Assembly (NCBI RefSeq): GCF_001649575.2
Contig: NC_051452.1
Span: 7,986,591 to 8,050,590 of the forward strand
Direction of reading: 5' to 3'
Length of the DNA stretch: 64,000 nt
DNA from: Kryptolebias marmoratus
Taxonomy: Eukaryota; Chordata; Actinopteri; Cyprinodontiformes; Rivulidae
Under the pieces are notes generated by a model that searched no databases, was not told the origin of the DNA, and worked only from the letters and a program-made list of their open reading frames with translations. How positions within the stretch are numbered: the first letter of the stretch is position 1; each line of letters starts with the position of its first letter. The position numbers were made by a program, and so were the translations under genes. Below, one piece after another: positions 38,530 to 50,225 of the stretch.

Positions 38530-39170
38530 TAAACAAAATGGAAAGTACCGCTCATAATTCAGCAGCTTGTAGAACATCCTTCAGCAGCAGTAACTCTCAG
38601 TAGTGGTTTTCTGAAGGACTTTTTCAGTCTCTCACAGGGTTGTAGAGGCATTTTGGCCCACTCTTTTTTTTTTTTTTTTTTACAGTGTTGCTTCAGTTCA
38701 CTAAAGTTTGCAGACAGCTCGAAGGTCCCTCCCCGTTTGAATCAGATGGTTTGTTTGTTTTCCAGCTGATCTGTTGTAAATTTGCTGCTGTGTTTGGGAT
38801 CATTGTCCAGTTTGCTGCAAGCTTCAGCTGTCGGACAGATGGCCTCACATTTGACTCCAGATTAAGTTGTTATGGAGAGGATTTTATGGTGGACTCGGTG
38901 ACTGAGAGTTGCCCAGGTCCCGTGGCTGCTAAACAAGCTCACATCATCAACCTTCCACCACCATGCTTGGCATTTGGTATCAGTTATTTGCAGATATGCT
39001 GATTGGTTTTCTCCAAACATGCTGCTGTGCATTAAGGGTAAACATCTATAATTGTTTTCTAGAACATCTGGTTCATTCAGCAGCAGCTTTACAAATTAAA
39101 GTTCTGTCACGTTCTTTTTTTTAGAGAGAAGAGGCTTTCTCCTGCAACCCTTCCAAACAAAACCCATTTG
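38530..39170 (-). pseudogene. Tc1-like transposase pseudogene
   Basis: On the minus strand it encodes DNDPKHS (38787-38807), a variant of the Tc1 signature DNDPKHT, followed by a region matching Tc1 spacing but shortened before the PDLNPIE motif. The N-terminal side includes the antisense of agagagaagaggctttctcc. A T run (38665-38682) interrupts the C-terminal half. Boundaries are approximate because terminal inverted repeats could not be identified. The plus-strand open frame at 38685-39002 is simply its antisense. Confidence 0.82.
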
Positions 39171-40908
39171 CATTGTTTCTTGCATCGATTCAGCGTTCCA
39201 TTTTTATTTTTTACTAATTTTTTTGTTTGTTTGTTCTTTCCTGCATTTGAACTACTTTTGCATACTCTGTGGTGTTTTAGTCAATCATGTACCAAAACAT
39301 TCAGCTCATTCAGTAGCTGGGTGCTATGACTTTTGCTTTTTGTGACTGTTATACTTTTCAAAATTGTTTTTTAAAAGTAATATTCAACTTTATTTGCAAA
39401 CATTTTCTCCATAGAAGTGCATTGAGATCCCTTTTAGTCACGCCAGAAACATTCATTCAGGATTAGCTACCAATCTGCTGTTAGCTTTTTGCTGCTTTTA
39501 GCTGTAAGCAAACCTTTTGCTGCTTTCATTCTGCTACGTTTTTGCTAGCTTTTTAATGTGTTTAGCTTTTAGCCAACCTTTTGCTACATTAAACTAGCCT
39601 TTTTTCTTCTTAGCTTTTAGCTTTTTCAGCAGATTTTAGAAAAGTCGCTGCGCTCTCCGCATTCAGTTTTTTTTCTCAGAAGATGTTATTTCTTTGAATA
39701 ATGGATTTAATTAGCAGCACCTGGCTGCTACTTTTCCTCCTAAATCCTCTGGAAACAGCAGGGATGGAGTTAGTTTTTAACACACTTAGTTGTTTCTGCT
39801 TCATTTTTGTCTCATAAGCAACGTCGTTTGGAATATCTGTGTTTTATGCACTTGAGGTTAGGTTTGGATACATTTAGAACTTTATAAATAACAGATTATG
39901 TTTATTAGGTCCTGGTTTGTAAAACCCTGAAACTGACAGACTTTACTGTCTTTGTCTCCCTGACTGTAGGTCCAAAAAAAACCAACACATCAGTGTTGAA
40001 ATTCAGTCTGGGATGCAAATAAAATGCCACTGATATGAAAGAAGATTTAATTGAATCCAACTCACCAAGCACTCAGCCTATCATGCTATTGATTTATGTC
40101 AGTGTGAGGCTTCATATTTTTATCTTTGTGTGATTTTCAGTGTTGTTCACGAGATCAATACAGCTTTACTTCTCTTACATGTATTAGAGTAAAATGACAC
40201 ATCTGCTGGAGTATTATATTCTGTCAGTGATGCTGAAGGCTTTTAAGTCGGCTCTGTGCTGAGATGCAAGAGTCGTTTCACTTCCTTTGTTTTGCAGCAC
40301 ACACACTTTGTTCTTTTTTTTTCGTGCAGAGGAGGAAATTCATTTACCTACAGGGGGCAATTGTGCTCACACAAACCGTTTCCAGAGGCAGTTTTTCATC
40401 CTTTCATAGGTCAATTTCATCATAATTCCTGCTTGAAAATAGATATACTCTCGGAATAATTTTAGAATTATGACAGATCAGAAAGCAGTTTGTGTCAGTT
40501 CTCTAACCTTGTGTTCAGGGTCAACGATCCTCCCTCAGAGGCAGATTCAGGGCCAGTTTTTTTCCTCATGTTGGAAAGAGAGAACAGCAGTAGCTGCCAT
40601 TCATTTCATGGCTTACATCAAGATTTGACGAAGTCTTTAAACCCTTCAAATGCCCTAAAAGTTTTTTTTTCTTAAAGCCATCAGATTGCTGCAAATAAAA
40701 CATCTTTAAGTACAAATATTGTTAGTTTTCTTTAGTTGTACAGAGTAAGTTTTACTCATAACACCAACAGTTGATGCTACCAGAACCCTCATTTGGTGGA
40801 TGAGGATCACAGACCTGATCTCTCATGAGCTTCCTGTTCCCATCATCAAATTAATAACAAGTCTACAGCAAAATGATCATCAATTTCTGGTTATAATTTA
40901 AAAAAAAT

Positions 40909-40912
<4 letters not shown>
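39171..40912. other. non-coding stretch with TAGCTTTTAGCT tract
   Basis: A degenerate simple repeat of tagcttttagc and ttttgctgctttta words occupies 39475-39650. The rest is AT-rich unique DNA without recognised genes. Confidence 0.5.

Positions 40913-40990
<78 letters not shown>
40913..40990. repeat. long (TA)n microsatellite (78 bp)
   Basis: Pure AT/TA dinucleotide for 78 bases, followed by gtatatatgt. It can form cruciforms and commonly varies in length. Confidence 0.97.
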
Positions 40991-40998
<8 letters not shown>

Positions 40999-41194
40999 GT
41001 GCTGTTTTATCAAGACAACTAACATTTAAAACTTATTCCCTATAGGACTCTTTTTTTTTTGTCTTTTTGTACAAAATCTGAACCTTTTCAGAACACAAGT
41101 TTTTAAAAGTTGATGTTGAAATCGGCATTAACATCCTTGATCTTATGTTAGACTGTTATATCTCCATTTTTAAAAAAATAATTATCGCCTTCCG

Positions 41195-41416
41195 CCAAAG
41201 AGCAAAGGCAAAAAGATAATATTTTAGCCTGCATTTGTGTGTCTGTCACCAAAATATCTCATGGACAACCAGGTATATTTGAATGAAACTTAGAGAAAGT
41301 GATCATTGGATGAACATCTACGACTGATTAACTTTTGGAGTCAACCTGATTAAAGATGGCTGATTTTCTTTATTTTGGTACGTTTTATGTGGCAGTTGCT
41401 GAGACTTGATACATGT
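41195..41416 (+). repeat. family A copy, plus, cut by TA repeat/LINE
   Basis: Preserves a terminal end (attatcgccttccgccaaag), K (accaaaatatctcatggaca), ctgattaacttttggagtca and a W remnant (aaagatggctgattttc). The H side is reduced to gcagttgctgagact. It then meets TA repeat and the LINE. Confidence 0.78.
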
Positions 41417-41436
41417 GATATATATATATATATATA

Positions 41437-42385
41437 CTGTCTCAGACAGTGGGGAACAGAGGACGAGGTGCTGGAAGTATCATCATGGGAGGACAAGCCC
41501 TTACATGGGATGTACCACCGACAAATAACTGAAGTGGCTGATATCGGGAAATCCTACCAATGGCTGGAAAAAGCTGGACTCAAGGACAGCACAGAGGCAC
41601 TCNNNNNNNNNNNNNNNNNNNNNNNNNNNNNNNNNNNNNNNNNNNNNNNNNNNNNNNNNNNNNNNNNNNNNNNNNNNNNNNNNNNNNNNNNNNNNNNNNN
41701 NNNNNNNNNNNNNNNNNNNNNNNNNNNNNNNNNNNNNNNNNNNNNNNNNNNNNNNNNNNNNNNNNNNNNNNNNNNNNNNNNNNNNNNNNNNNNNNNNNNN
41801 NNNNNNNNNNNNNNNNNNNNNNNNNNNNNNNNNNNNNNNNNNNNNNNNNNNNNNNNNNNNNNNNNNNNNNNNNNNNNNNNNNNNNNNNNNNNNNNNNNNN
41901 NNNNNNNNNNNNNNNNNNNNNNNNNNNNNNNNNNNNNNNNNNNNNNNNNNNNNNNNNNNNNNNNNNNNNNNNNNNNNNNNNNNNNNNNNNNNNNNNNNNN
42001 NNNNNNNNNNNNNNNNNNNNNNNNNNNNNNNNNNNNNNNNNNNNNNNNNNNNNNNNNNNNNNNNNNNNNNNNNNNNNNNNNNNNNNNNNNNNNNNNNNNN
42101 NNNNNNNNNNNNNNNNNNNNNNNNNNNNNNNNNNNNNNNNNNNNNNNNNNNNNNNNNNNNNNNNNNNNNNNNNNNNNNNNNNNNNNGGGGCAGTCACCCC
42201 CAAACTGGAGCAGTGGCTACAACAGATCCCAGGAACAACATCAGACATCTCAGTCCAGAAATGTGCAGTTCTAGGCACAGCCAAGATACTGCGCAGAACC
42301 CTCAAGCTCCCAGGCCTCTGGTAGAGGACCCGAACTCAGAGGATGAAACAAAGACCACCCGCGGAGGGTGAGAAGGGAATTTTTT
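41437..42385 (+). pseudogene. C-terminal part of a Rex6/Dong-type LINE ORF, with a gap
   Basis: Two coding pieces flank the N gap. The left piece (41438-41602) encodes WGTEDEVLEVSSWEDKPLHG and continues to KAGLKDSTEAL. The right piece (42187-42324) encodes GAVTPKLEQWLQQIPGTTSD and ends LKLPGLW then a stop. I recall this pair from the C-terminus of fish LINEs with a restriction-enzyme-like endonuclease (R2/R4/Dong/Rex6 group); the endonuclease itself would lie in the gap. The two pieces are in different frames relative to the gap length (offset not a multiple of three), so the gap size is only estimated or the ORF is shifted. The element is 5'-truncated and bounded by TA repeats (41418-41436 and 42386-42407). 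Confidence 0.7.
41603..42186. other. assembly gap (584 N)
   Basis: A run of N inside the LINE. Open frames crossing it are not real evidence of coding. Confidence 0.99.
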
Positions 42386-42407
42386 TATATATATATATAT
42401 ATATATA

Positions 42408-43369
42408 GTCCTTTATATTTGTGTTACAGCGGAGTGAGTTTCACACATATGCTGGGTTTTGCTAATCGAAACATCTTAATTTCCCTCAGTTTATCGCCAC
42501 GCGTATTATAAATACAACTGGTGCACTTTGACACAATTTTTGCCCTTTGCCTCTTTGTGCATTTCTCCCAGACATTAGCTTGGTGAGCGCAGCTCTGAGA
42601 TTTCACGATTACAGGACTAATATAGATTCCTGAAGCTGCATGAATAAAGTGGTCTGAATATCCAAACCTAAACATTTTTCTTGAACCTTTCCCTCTATAA
42701 TGCTCAGTTTTTCACAATGGTTTGCAGGCGAGGTGCTAACGCTAGCCACACTTTGTGTTGCCTTTCAATGGTGAACCCCATTAAAGGTGGCTGTTTACGG
42801 TGTGAACCTTCATTAGATGAAATGAGAACCGGCATGGGGAAGTAGCCATGTCACTAGCGCCATCGTCTTCCTCATCCATCAGCGCTCCTTTATGGCACAT
42901 TGCACTCCCAACTAGGTCATTCAGGGGTCTGGCTGGAAAGATGGAGGAACCTCAGCAGCACAGAGACATAAAGCTTGCAGACGTCTAATGATGCACATAG
43001 ACGTGCATCTGTAAACAGACAAATAATCATACTTCTTCTCTTTCCTTGTGTTTCAGACAGATATGCACCACTTCTTCTTTTCCTGTTTATAGTTCCTCCT
43101 GTACTCTTCTTGCAGTCAAACCACATTTACATAATTTGTGCTATTTTAACCATTCATATATCAAGAGCTGGATCTGGAAAAGCAGCTGGCTCTTGGTTTC
43201 CATAACCTTGATGCTTTTCGATATATTTGACTTTATTTAACATTTCCCAATATAAACACAGTGAGAACTCTCCAGTTCCTTCAAAAATATTAATCTTTAT
43301 GAAATCCGCTTCAGTGTACTTGCTGTGTTTTTTTCATCTTGTGTTACTTTTATATTCTAACTACTGTCG
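42408..43369. other. non-coding stretch
   Basis: Mostly unique. The patch 42720-42910 is GC-balanced (including ggtgctaacgctagccacac) and could be a conserved element. No exon recognised. Confidence 0.4.
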
Positions 43370-43560
43370 TATAAATTTTAGCTTCTAGCTACTGTTTTGA
43401 TACTTTTATGATTAGCTACTGTTCTGCTCCATTGAACTTTTAGCTATCATTTTTGTCTTTTCCTAACCTTTCACAACTTTGAGCTTTTAGCTGCAGTTTT
43501 GCTGCTCTTTGCTTGTGTCCAGCTTGTTTTAACTTTAACAACTCAGCTTCGTCAGCAAAT
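43370..43560. repeat. TAGCTTTTAGCT-type degenerate simple repeat
   Basis: Words such as ttttagcttctagctactgt, gattagctactg and gagcttttagctgc recur every 30-50 bases. Confidence 0.55.
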
Positions 43561-44344
43561 TTCATTCACACAGGTCATTTATTCGACGCTCAGCAGTCAC
43601 ACCGCGTTTTCACAAAAAATGCAGTGTGTCTAGGTTTTTTCCTTTTTTGGGGCGCTTTGTTTAGGTCTTTTGTTCTTAAACTTTAAAAGAGAAAAAAAAA
43701 CACATCTGTTCTCTCACTGTTCCCTCTTCTGCTGTCACTCTCTTCCCCGTACAGAGACTGTGAAGCTCAAACGTACACCCGTCGCGACAGGCATTCTCTC
43801 GGGGCGGTGCAGGGTAATCATGCTGCAGCACCTCTGGCAAGGCTAATTAAACCAGTGCATCTGTGCCTTATTGCACATCTGGAGCAGGTGGCGGCGTCGC
43901 CTGCAGAACCTTTCCTCTCCTTTCTTTTCGCAGCTGCCACCTCGTGACTTCACTGATAAACAATGATAAAGGTACGGGAGCTCAGAGACACCCCCCTCCC
44001 CCTCCCCCCCTTTCTTTAATATAGTTTGTTCTATTGGTGGTAAAGATGGAGGGGCACGTCCCAGCTGAAATAAGACGTGATTTATTTCCTGTCAAATCTC
44101 CGCAGCTTTTTTCTTCTTCTGTTGTCTGCAACTTTAAAAGCTATTTAAATTCTGTATTAAATTTATCCTGACAGAGATTCAACCTTTTAGCCTAAACTCT
44201 TAAGTAGTGTTTGAAAAGTTTGTTTAATGTTTTACTGCGTTTTTAATATAAACTTGATTTACAAGGTTCTAGTTCATTGACACATTAGGGCTCTTTTTAT
44301 TTTAGTCAGGTGGGTAAAATGAAATAAAAGTAAAAATTAAAGCA
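43561..44344. other. non-coding stretch with motif-rich patch
   Basis: The segment 43780-43975 is GC-balanced and contains gctaattaaaccag plus E-box-like catctggagcaggtgg. This is the best regulatory candidate of the region by composition only. The remainder is AT-rich. Confidence 0.4.
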
Positions 44345-44800
44345 AAAATTGAATTAAATGTCAAATACATCTACCCAATATCATCCCAACAATGAAGTAT
44401 TATGCTGTGGGCATGTTCAGCATCAGGGATGTGGAGACCAGTCAAAGTTCAGGAAAAGCTGAATAAAACAAAAATACAGAGATATATTTACTGACAACCT
44501 GGTCCTCGGGGCTCAGGGCCTGACTGGGACAGAGTTCACTTTCCAACATGATGATGTCCTAAAGCAAACAGTGAAGACAACAAAGGAGTGGCTTAGAGTG
44601 GCCCAGCCAGAGCCCCGACTTGAACCCTATCAAAGATCTCTGGAGAGACCCCAAGTGGCTCCACCAACGTTCCCTGTCCGTCCTGACTGAGCCGGAGAGG
44701 ATTTTTAAAGAACCGCAGTAAATCCCCCAATTCAGGCGTGCAAAGCTTGATGCGTCGAACCCAGAAACATTCTAGGTTGTAATTGCTGCCAAAGATGCTT
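44345..44800 (+). pseudogene. Tc1-like transposase pseudogene, catalytic E changed
   Basis: Remnants in transposase order: atgctgtgggcatgttcagc (VWGCF-like region), then a decayed DNDPKHT region (caacatgatgatgtcctaaa), then WPSQSPDLNPIKDLW encoded at 44599-44643. In active Tc1 elements the last motif reads PDLNPIE and its E is the third catalytic residue; here it reads K. It ends attgctgccaaagatgctt, the usual end of Tc1 coding regions. The N-terminal DNA-binding part is absent and frames shift several times. Confidence 0.88.
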
Positions 44801-44824
44801 AAGCTGTGTTGTAAATCAAAGGCT

Positions 44825-45235
44825 TAAAGGCCTAGCATTTCTTGAAAGAATGCATATCGCCTGCTGCCTTTCATGCCAAAGTTTACAGCTAAGGTTTTTG
44901 GTCAAACCTTTGAATAAGTGATGCAAAATCTCCTACAATGCTATCATCAGTATGTGTTGGGAATGACTTTCAGCTACTACCACACCAGATTTTAACTCCG
45001 TATCTCTAAAGTTGACATAGTTGTAGCCGTTTTTGTTTTTGAGGTTAGTTGGCTATAGCAGCCGTTTTGACTCAGGTTGATCCTAATAGCTAATCTGTAG
45101 TAGATGTACATCTAATGATTCTGCAAGTTAAAATAAATGTTTTCTTCTGGTTCATGAGAGATTTTGGTAAAAGACATGCATACCACCAAAAACCTTTCCT
45201 TTTTTCTTGCCTTCACTTTTCAGTACTGGACGATA
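44825..45235 (-). repeat. family A copy with well-preserved palindromic end, minus
   Basis: Left end ggcctagcatttcttgaaag then aatgcatatcgcctgctgcc, the best example of the palindrome plus CTGCTGCC terminus. Then H (cagctactaccacaccagat), W (ggctatagcagccgttttga), tgatcctaatagctaatctg and a damaged K. It directly follows the Tc1 pseudogene. Confidence 0.85.
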
Positions 45236-46379
45236 AAATGTCTGAATACTTTCTAAACACTGCATGTGTACCCAATGACTCCTTTTTGAACCCTAAACAC
45301 TTTTTATAATCGCTCTGTACTAAGTAGTCCTGGGAAATTTTCTTCACATTAGCTGATTCATGGTGATCCTCCAGCCTTGGCGTCTCTTGAGACCCTGAGA
45401 CCTGCCTGTAACTAAAAGCTTATTGCAACATTATTGCCCAAATATCTGCACACTTTCCAGGGGCCTGGGGGCACGTATGATGGCACTGACAGGTCCCGGG
45501 GACTCTGTCGTCACTGTCGGGGAGCCAGCAGGTCGGCCGGGATGCAGTTGTCACCCAGCAGGCGGGGGGAAACCCAGGCGGCGCCAGCACTCCGTTAATA
45601 GATGTATATGCAAACGTGTGGCGAATGACAGCGTGCGATACATGCACATGCAAAATGAAAACATAATGTTGTTCTTGCTGCTGTGACAGGAGTGCGCGCA
45701 CACACACACACATACACAACCTGACGAGTCCTTCGAGAGCCCCTGACAGTTTTGCCCTGAGCTTCCAATCCTTCTCAGGGAGCTCCAAACACCCAGTGCA
45801 ATTACTCTTTCTTGCTGACTGCACCTGCACAACATAATTGAGAAGGCTACTGGGGCTTTGTCACTTAAGGTAAAGATGTAAAAGGAGACAAAAAAAAGAG
45901 AGAGGAAAAGTACCCTGCTAAGCTGCAGAGCTGCAGCAGGGGGCTTTTACTCCTCAAACAGCAGGTGTGTACGTTAGTGTGTGAGCGAAGGCACTTTTTT
46001 TACTCAAGGACACAGTGTGTGGCTGTGAGGAAAAGTGAATTTGTTTCCAGTAAAATAGATTTGGTTTTAAGTATCCTGTGATGAATTAGCGAGAATTTAA
46101 CTCTGAAGACAGTTTTGTTGAGATGACATGTCAGGCAGACTGGTAGCATTAAATATTCATGCTGGTCCTGTCGTTACAGTTTGTCATGACAGCGATAGTT
46201 CAGACTTCTGAAGTGGAAATTTTTTGTGGAAAGATTAGGAACAGTAAATATTTTACCTGTTGTGGGTGAAAATTTTTACCAGCTTAAGTTTAACAGTTAT
46301 AATTTTTTTGAATTTCAAACATTTAGATTTTTTTTTTTAATTTTCCTATGACATAATTAAAGTAACTAGCTATCTAATC
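45236..46379. other. non-coding stretch
   Basis: A GC-rich block at 45450-45660 and a CA run at about 45699-45716. Frames through the GC-rich block are open on both strands without exon borders. Nothing else recognised. Confidence 0.45.
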
Positions 46380-46565
46380 CAGGGGTCTGCAACCCATGGC
46401 TCTTTAGACCCTCTGCAGAAGCTGAATGTTTGACCAAATATATGTATAACCTTTGTAGGGAAGGCCAGTTATAGTAGTTCTCCTGTCCAAATTTTTGCAA
46501 TATGTGATTAAAAGTTACTGTTTTCTGAAATCTGAGGTAATCCAAAGAGCTATCTATAACAAGTA
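46380..46565 (+). mobile_element. hAT-like element end (CAGGGGTCTGCAACC)
   Basis: Starts with caggggtctgcaacccatgg then ctctttagaccctctgcaga, a known terminal sequence of Charlie/hAT-like elements in fish and other vertebrates. The other end is not clear; ccaaagagctatctataac near 46540 is a plausible decayed counterpart. No coding capacity. Confidence 0.6.
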
Positions 46566-47439
46566 AGATATTTTCACAACCACCACATGGCTGGTTTGAG
46601 ATTATATTTGATAATTGTTCTTATAAATTAGTCGTGCAATTAGTGACTTCATCAAAATGGCTAACTCTGTTAACTTATGTGCTACTTTATCAAAACAAGC
46701 TTCAGGTCATTGTTAATAACAAAACTGACTCTATTTCTTATCACGTCTAAAAAAAAGAATCAAGCCTTAACTTATTTACTAGCCTGAGGCCATGTACATT
46801 GAACTTTATTTTGATCCCTAATATATAAAACAAAAACATTTTTTGTCACCATTTTGGCAATTGCAAAAAGCTTTTGAGAGCTGAGCTGAACTGGTCATTG
46901 CAGCACTCTGTCACTGTTTGTGGTTTTCTGACAGCCATGCAGTTTGCTTAGATTTTACCTCAATTTTGAGCCAATTTTCTCAGTCTTTTCTCTCCCTATT
47001 TCACATGAGGAGGATCTACCAGTGATGTTGCTGTGTACTGACCCTGAAATGCACTTCGAAATCACTGCTGCAATGAAGTTAAACCACTTCAGGGGGAAGG
47101 GAAAAAAAACGCATTTTAACATGGTATTAAGTTGTTCCAGAAGGCAGGAAAAACAACTAAAACTTAACAAGAGAACTGAACTAATCTGGCAATCACTGCT
47201 TTGTGATAAACTGCTACTTATACGTGTTTGTTCCAGTTTTATCTGCATTTAAAGTCCTAATGAAATTACTTGTAAAGTGCTGTTTTAAGAAGGGAAGCTG
47301 GAGATGCTGCCACCAAGCACCCTATCTGCAACCAATCATGCAGATCAGTTCTTGAGAAATTAAAGATTTAAAAAAGTAGTTCACATCTAAGTTTGGAATC
47401 AAGGGGTTAGTTTTTTTTTATCAGAGCGACAATGTTTTT
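46566..47439. other. non-coding stretch
   Basis: AT-rich DNA. Frames at 46944-47252 are open on both strands, which is typical of chance. No splice-consistent exon seen. Confidence 0.45.
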
Positions 47440-47735
47440 GACTTTGTGTGTGCTTGTCCATTAGTAAAATATCTCAATCGCTGGACAGTTTTTAAAGAAA
47501 CTTTAATAAAGCAATCACTGGATGTACGTCTACAACTGATTAACGTTTGGAGTCAACCCAATGCAAGATGGCTGCCACAGATAATTGATCTCTGAAACAC
47601 AAAAATGGCTATAACTAAATCGGTTATAAAATTACTGAGCTAAAATTTGGGGTGGTAGTAGCTGAGAGTCATTCCCCCAGTTTAAACACTCGTTAATAGA
47701 TTTCATGAGATCTGTTTTTAAAACTTTGAGATTAG
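47440..47735 (+). repeat. family A copy, plus
   Basis: K (cattagtaaaatatctcaat), gtctacaactgattaacgtt, an intact W (caagatggctgccacagata) and H (ggggtggtagtagctgagag). A good core for building a consensus. Confidence 0.85.
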
Positions 47736-47929
47736 ACTGTTTTAATTAACCAAGATTGGGTCTAATCCAGAGAGATTCCTTGCTTCAGAATAATGTTAAT
47801 TCAACATTCTCGTGACGATTGTCGGTTGTTGGTTTTTTTGGTTTTTTTTTTTCCAAAGCGAGTCATGGTTTCCAATAACCTGGCAGGTGTGCCTCAGGGT
47901 TTAAAGCCTCCACATTTCAGCCCTCAGCC

Positions 47930-48090
47930 TCTTCAGTCCACATGTTGAAGTTTCCTGAGGCAAAATACCGAACCCCACGCGGGCCCTTTGGGCAGATCAA
48001 TGTGCATGATGGAGGTGGATGGGAGGAGGAGTTGTAGGAACGTGTATGTGAAGTGGTCAATGCTTCTTATAGTGAGATGCACACAAAATG
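47930..48090 (+). repeat. SINE-like/retroelement tail fragment
   Basis: Contains catgttgaagtttcctgagg, aataccgaaccccacg and gttgtaggaacgtgtatgtg. This order recalls a very common teleost repeat whose intact form has 'tgtcctcgggcaagacactgaacccc'. Only part is present and the class is not certain. Confidence 0.4.
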
Positions 48091-48754
48091 GTTTGACAAA
48101 ATTTAAAAAGAATAGGGTTTATTTTAAGTTTTTACTTGTGCCACTTGTACATTATAGAAGTATTATGATGTTCTGGTTTGATACTTTCTGTAACGACTGT
48201 TCAATCAAGAATGCATCATTTTTAAGCTTTCTGCATGATTAATTTATTTCAATGAAAAACATTTATGCAAATTTATAGGTTTAGTCCAAGACTAAAGACT
48301 AAATTATATTTGGAAAAACTGCTTAAATCTCTGTGTCTAGCTGTTTCTGCCACTAAATTAATCCCTTGTTTCGAGTGTAAGAGATTTTTATGCTCTTGTT
48401 CTAACCTTATGCTCAGCATACAGATTGAGAAATCAGTCAGTCTGACTCACAGTAGGAAAACGGTTTCCAGAGTCCCATTCCTGCTCCGCGGTCCATCTGT
48501 CCAGATGAAGTGGCAGAGTTAACCCCGGACCCGTTGTCCTCCTTCAGCTATTCCAAAATCTTATTTGTAAGATATTTTCTAAGCAGAATGTGTGAGATTC
48601 AGACGTTTCTTTGTCTGACCTTCATCTGTCAATCATGCTCAATTTGAGCCTTTTTTTTTTTTTTTTTTCGGTTTTGCTTAAAACGAAGTCGTACATTTAT
48701 TTATTATACAAACAGAAACACTGTGAGTGCCTTTGAAGTTTGTAAAACAGTCTG

Positions 48755-49400
48755 TTTCATTGAAGGAATGCATATCACCCAGTTTTAAACTATAATCATC
48801 TAATGCCTAGAACGAATTAAGCAATTTTGGCCCAATCAGACAAATTACAATATGAGCAGCCTCATGCCATTTAATGAGATCTGTTGGTGCCCAGAGGATG
48901 TGTTGAGGATGACTCTCAGCTACTACCACACCAGGTTTTAGCTCCATATTTGTTGCCGTGGCAGAGTTGTAGACATTTTTTGTGTTGCCTAAGGCCGATT
49001 AGCTGAGTTGACTCTAAATCTTAATGAATGGTACGTTTATTAGTCACTTTCAGAGAGTTTCATTAAAATCCATATTTTGGTTGAGATATTTTGCTGACAC
49101 AGTTGAAACCAACAGATAATACCAAAGTTTTAAACAAAGATATTTATGCTCTACTACTATTATACCGAATTTTATCTCAGTATCTGTAAAATTGACTGAA
49201 TTATATCCAATTTTATGTGTGCTAATTTCTGTTGTTTGTGATGGCCATCTTGTGTGGGGTTGGCTCCAACAGTTAGTTAGCTTTAGATGTACATCCAGTA
49301 ATTACATTTGGAAGGTTTCATTAAAATGTGTCCACTAGTTCATGAGATTTTCCTAACTTATAGATGGATGAACTCAGAGACATGGGTAAAAACATCATTG
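48755..49400 (-). repeat. family A dimer, minus
   Basis: Left end cattgaaggaatgcatatca, first unit with H (ctctcagctactaccacacc) and K (gagatattttgctgacac). A second unit follows with a decayed H (ctctactactattatacc), W (gtgatggccatcttgtgtgg) and K (catgagattttcctaac). Two cores share one outer end, so the copy is a true tandem dimer. Confidence 0.82.
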
Positions 49401-49919
49401 CCAGGTCTCAACACTTAGTAGTTTTCTCCATATTCTTCACCTTTTGTGTTGATCTGCTCCTCCTCTCTTAAACTCCTCTCTATTTCTCTCCTGCTCTCTT
49501 CCATCTCCACACTCCCTTCGGCGCATCTACGAAGCATTCATCCCTTAAAGGCAGTCTTTCACTCATTCTCCCCATCCATCTTATTCTCTCTATCACTCAT
49601 GCTAACTTCTACAGAACAGACAAACCTGACTGAGACACACGCTCCCATGTCATTTGTCAACAGTGTCAGCTCAGATGGAAAGGAACCTGCCTGCCGCCCG
49701 CTCAGGTTTCTTGATGTCTAATCCCAGCACAGGGGAGTAGGCAGGTGAGATCCCCTCAGATATCCGGAGGAGTCTCTTTAGTAGGAGAAACTTGTCACAT
49801 CAAGTTGGAAAAATTTGATAACTTGAAATGCCTCAACTGAAAATCTTAAATGTAGATTAGCAAAGATTCCTGATGGGGGGGGGGGGGGGTGTACTAGAGT
49901 TTTGAACAAAAATCATCTT
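49401..49919. other. non-coding stretch, poly-G run
   Basis: A pyrimidine-rich belt (49440-49600), a balanced patch (49610-49790) and a 15-base G run at 49875-49889. No exon recognised. Confidence 0.5.
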
Positions 49920-50005
49920 GTGTTGAGAAATGACAGACTCGTAGCCATTCTGGTCAAACCTTAAAGAACGTTATGTGCAATCTGACGTGGCACAATGCCA
50001 TATCC
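49920..50005 (-). repeat. family A outer-region fragment, minus
   Basis: gttgagaaatgacagactcg, ggtcaaaccttaaagaacg and tatgtgcaatctgacgtgg match the outer (non-core) region of family A. It stops eight bases before the hAT MITE, so the MITE may have inserted in or beside it. Confidence 0.6.
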
Positions 50006-50013
50006 ATCTACAT

Positions 50014-50225
50014 CAGGATTGGACAACCCTGGTCCTCAATGGCCACTAGCCTGCATGTTTTCCTTGTTTCCCTGCTCCAACACACCTGATTCAGTGGTTA
50101 AATCACCTCTTCATGTTCTGCAGAAGCCTGTTAATCACCCAGTGATTCAAATCAGGTGTTGGAGCAGAGAAACAAGTCAAACACGCAGGATGGTGGCCCT
50201 CGAGGACCAGGATTGGAGACCACTG
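50014..50225. mobile_element. hAT-type MITE with perfect 8-bp TSD
   Basis: The 212-bp element is flanked by atctacat on both sides (50006-50013 and 50226-50233), an exact duplication. The right arm gaggaccaggattggagacc plus actg is intact; the left arm is mutated but keeps ccctggtcctc. The interior has the paired segments acacacctgattcagtgg and gattcaaatcaggtgttg. It is related to the copy at 11.76 kb. Confidence 0.88.

Noticed and set aside
38685..39002. 105-residue plus-strand open frame
   Set aside because: It is the antisense of a Tc1-like transposase pseudogene.
41375..42324. Long open frames of 241-299 residues on both strands
   Set aside because: Most of their length is N. Only the two short edge pieces on the plus strand carry sequence, and these match a LINE.
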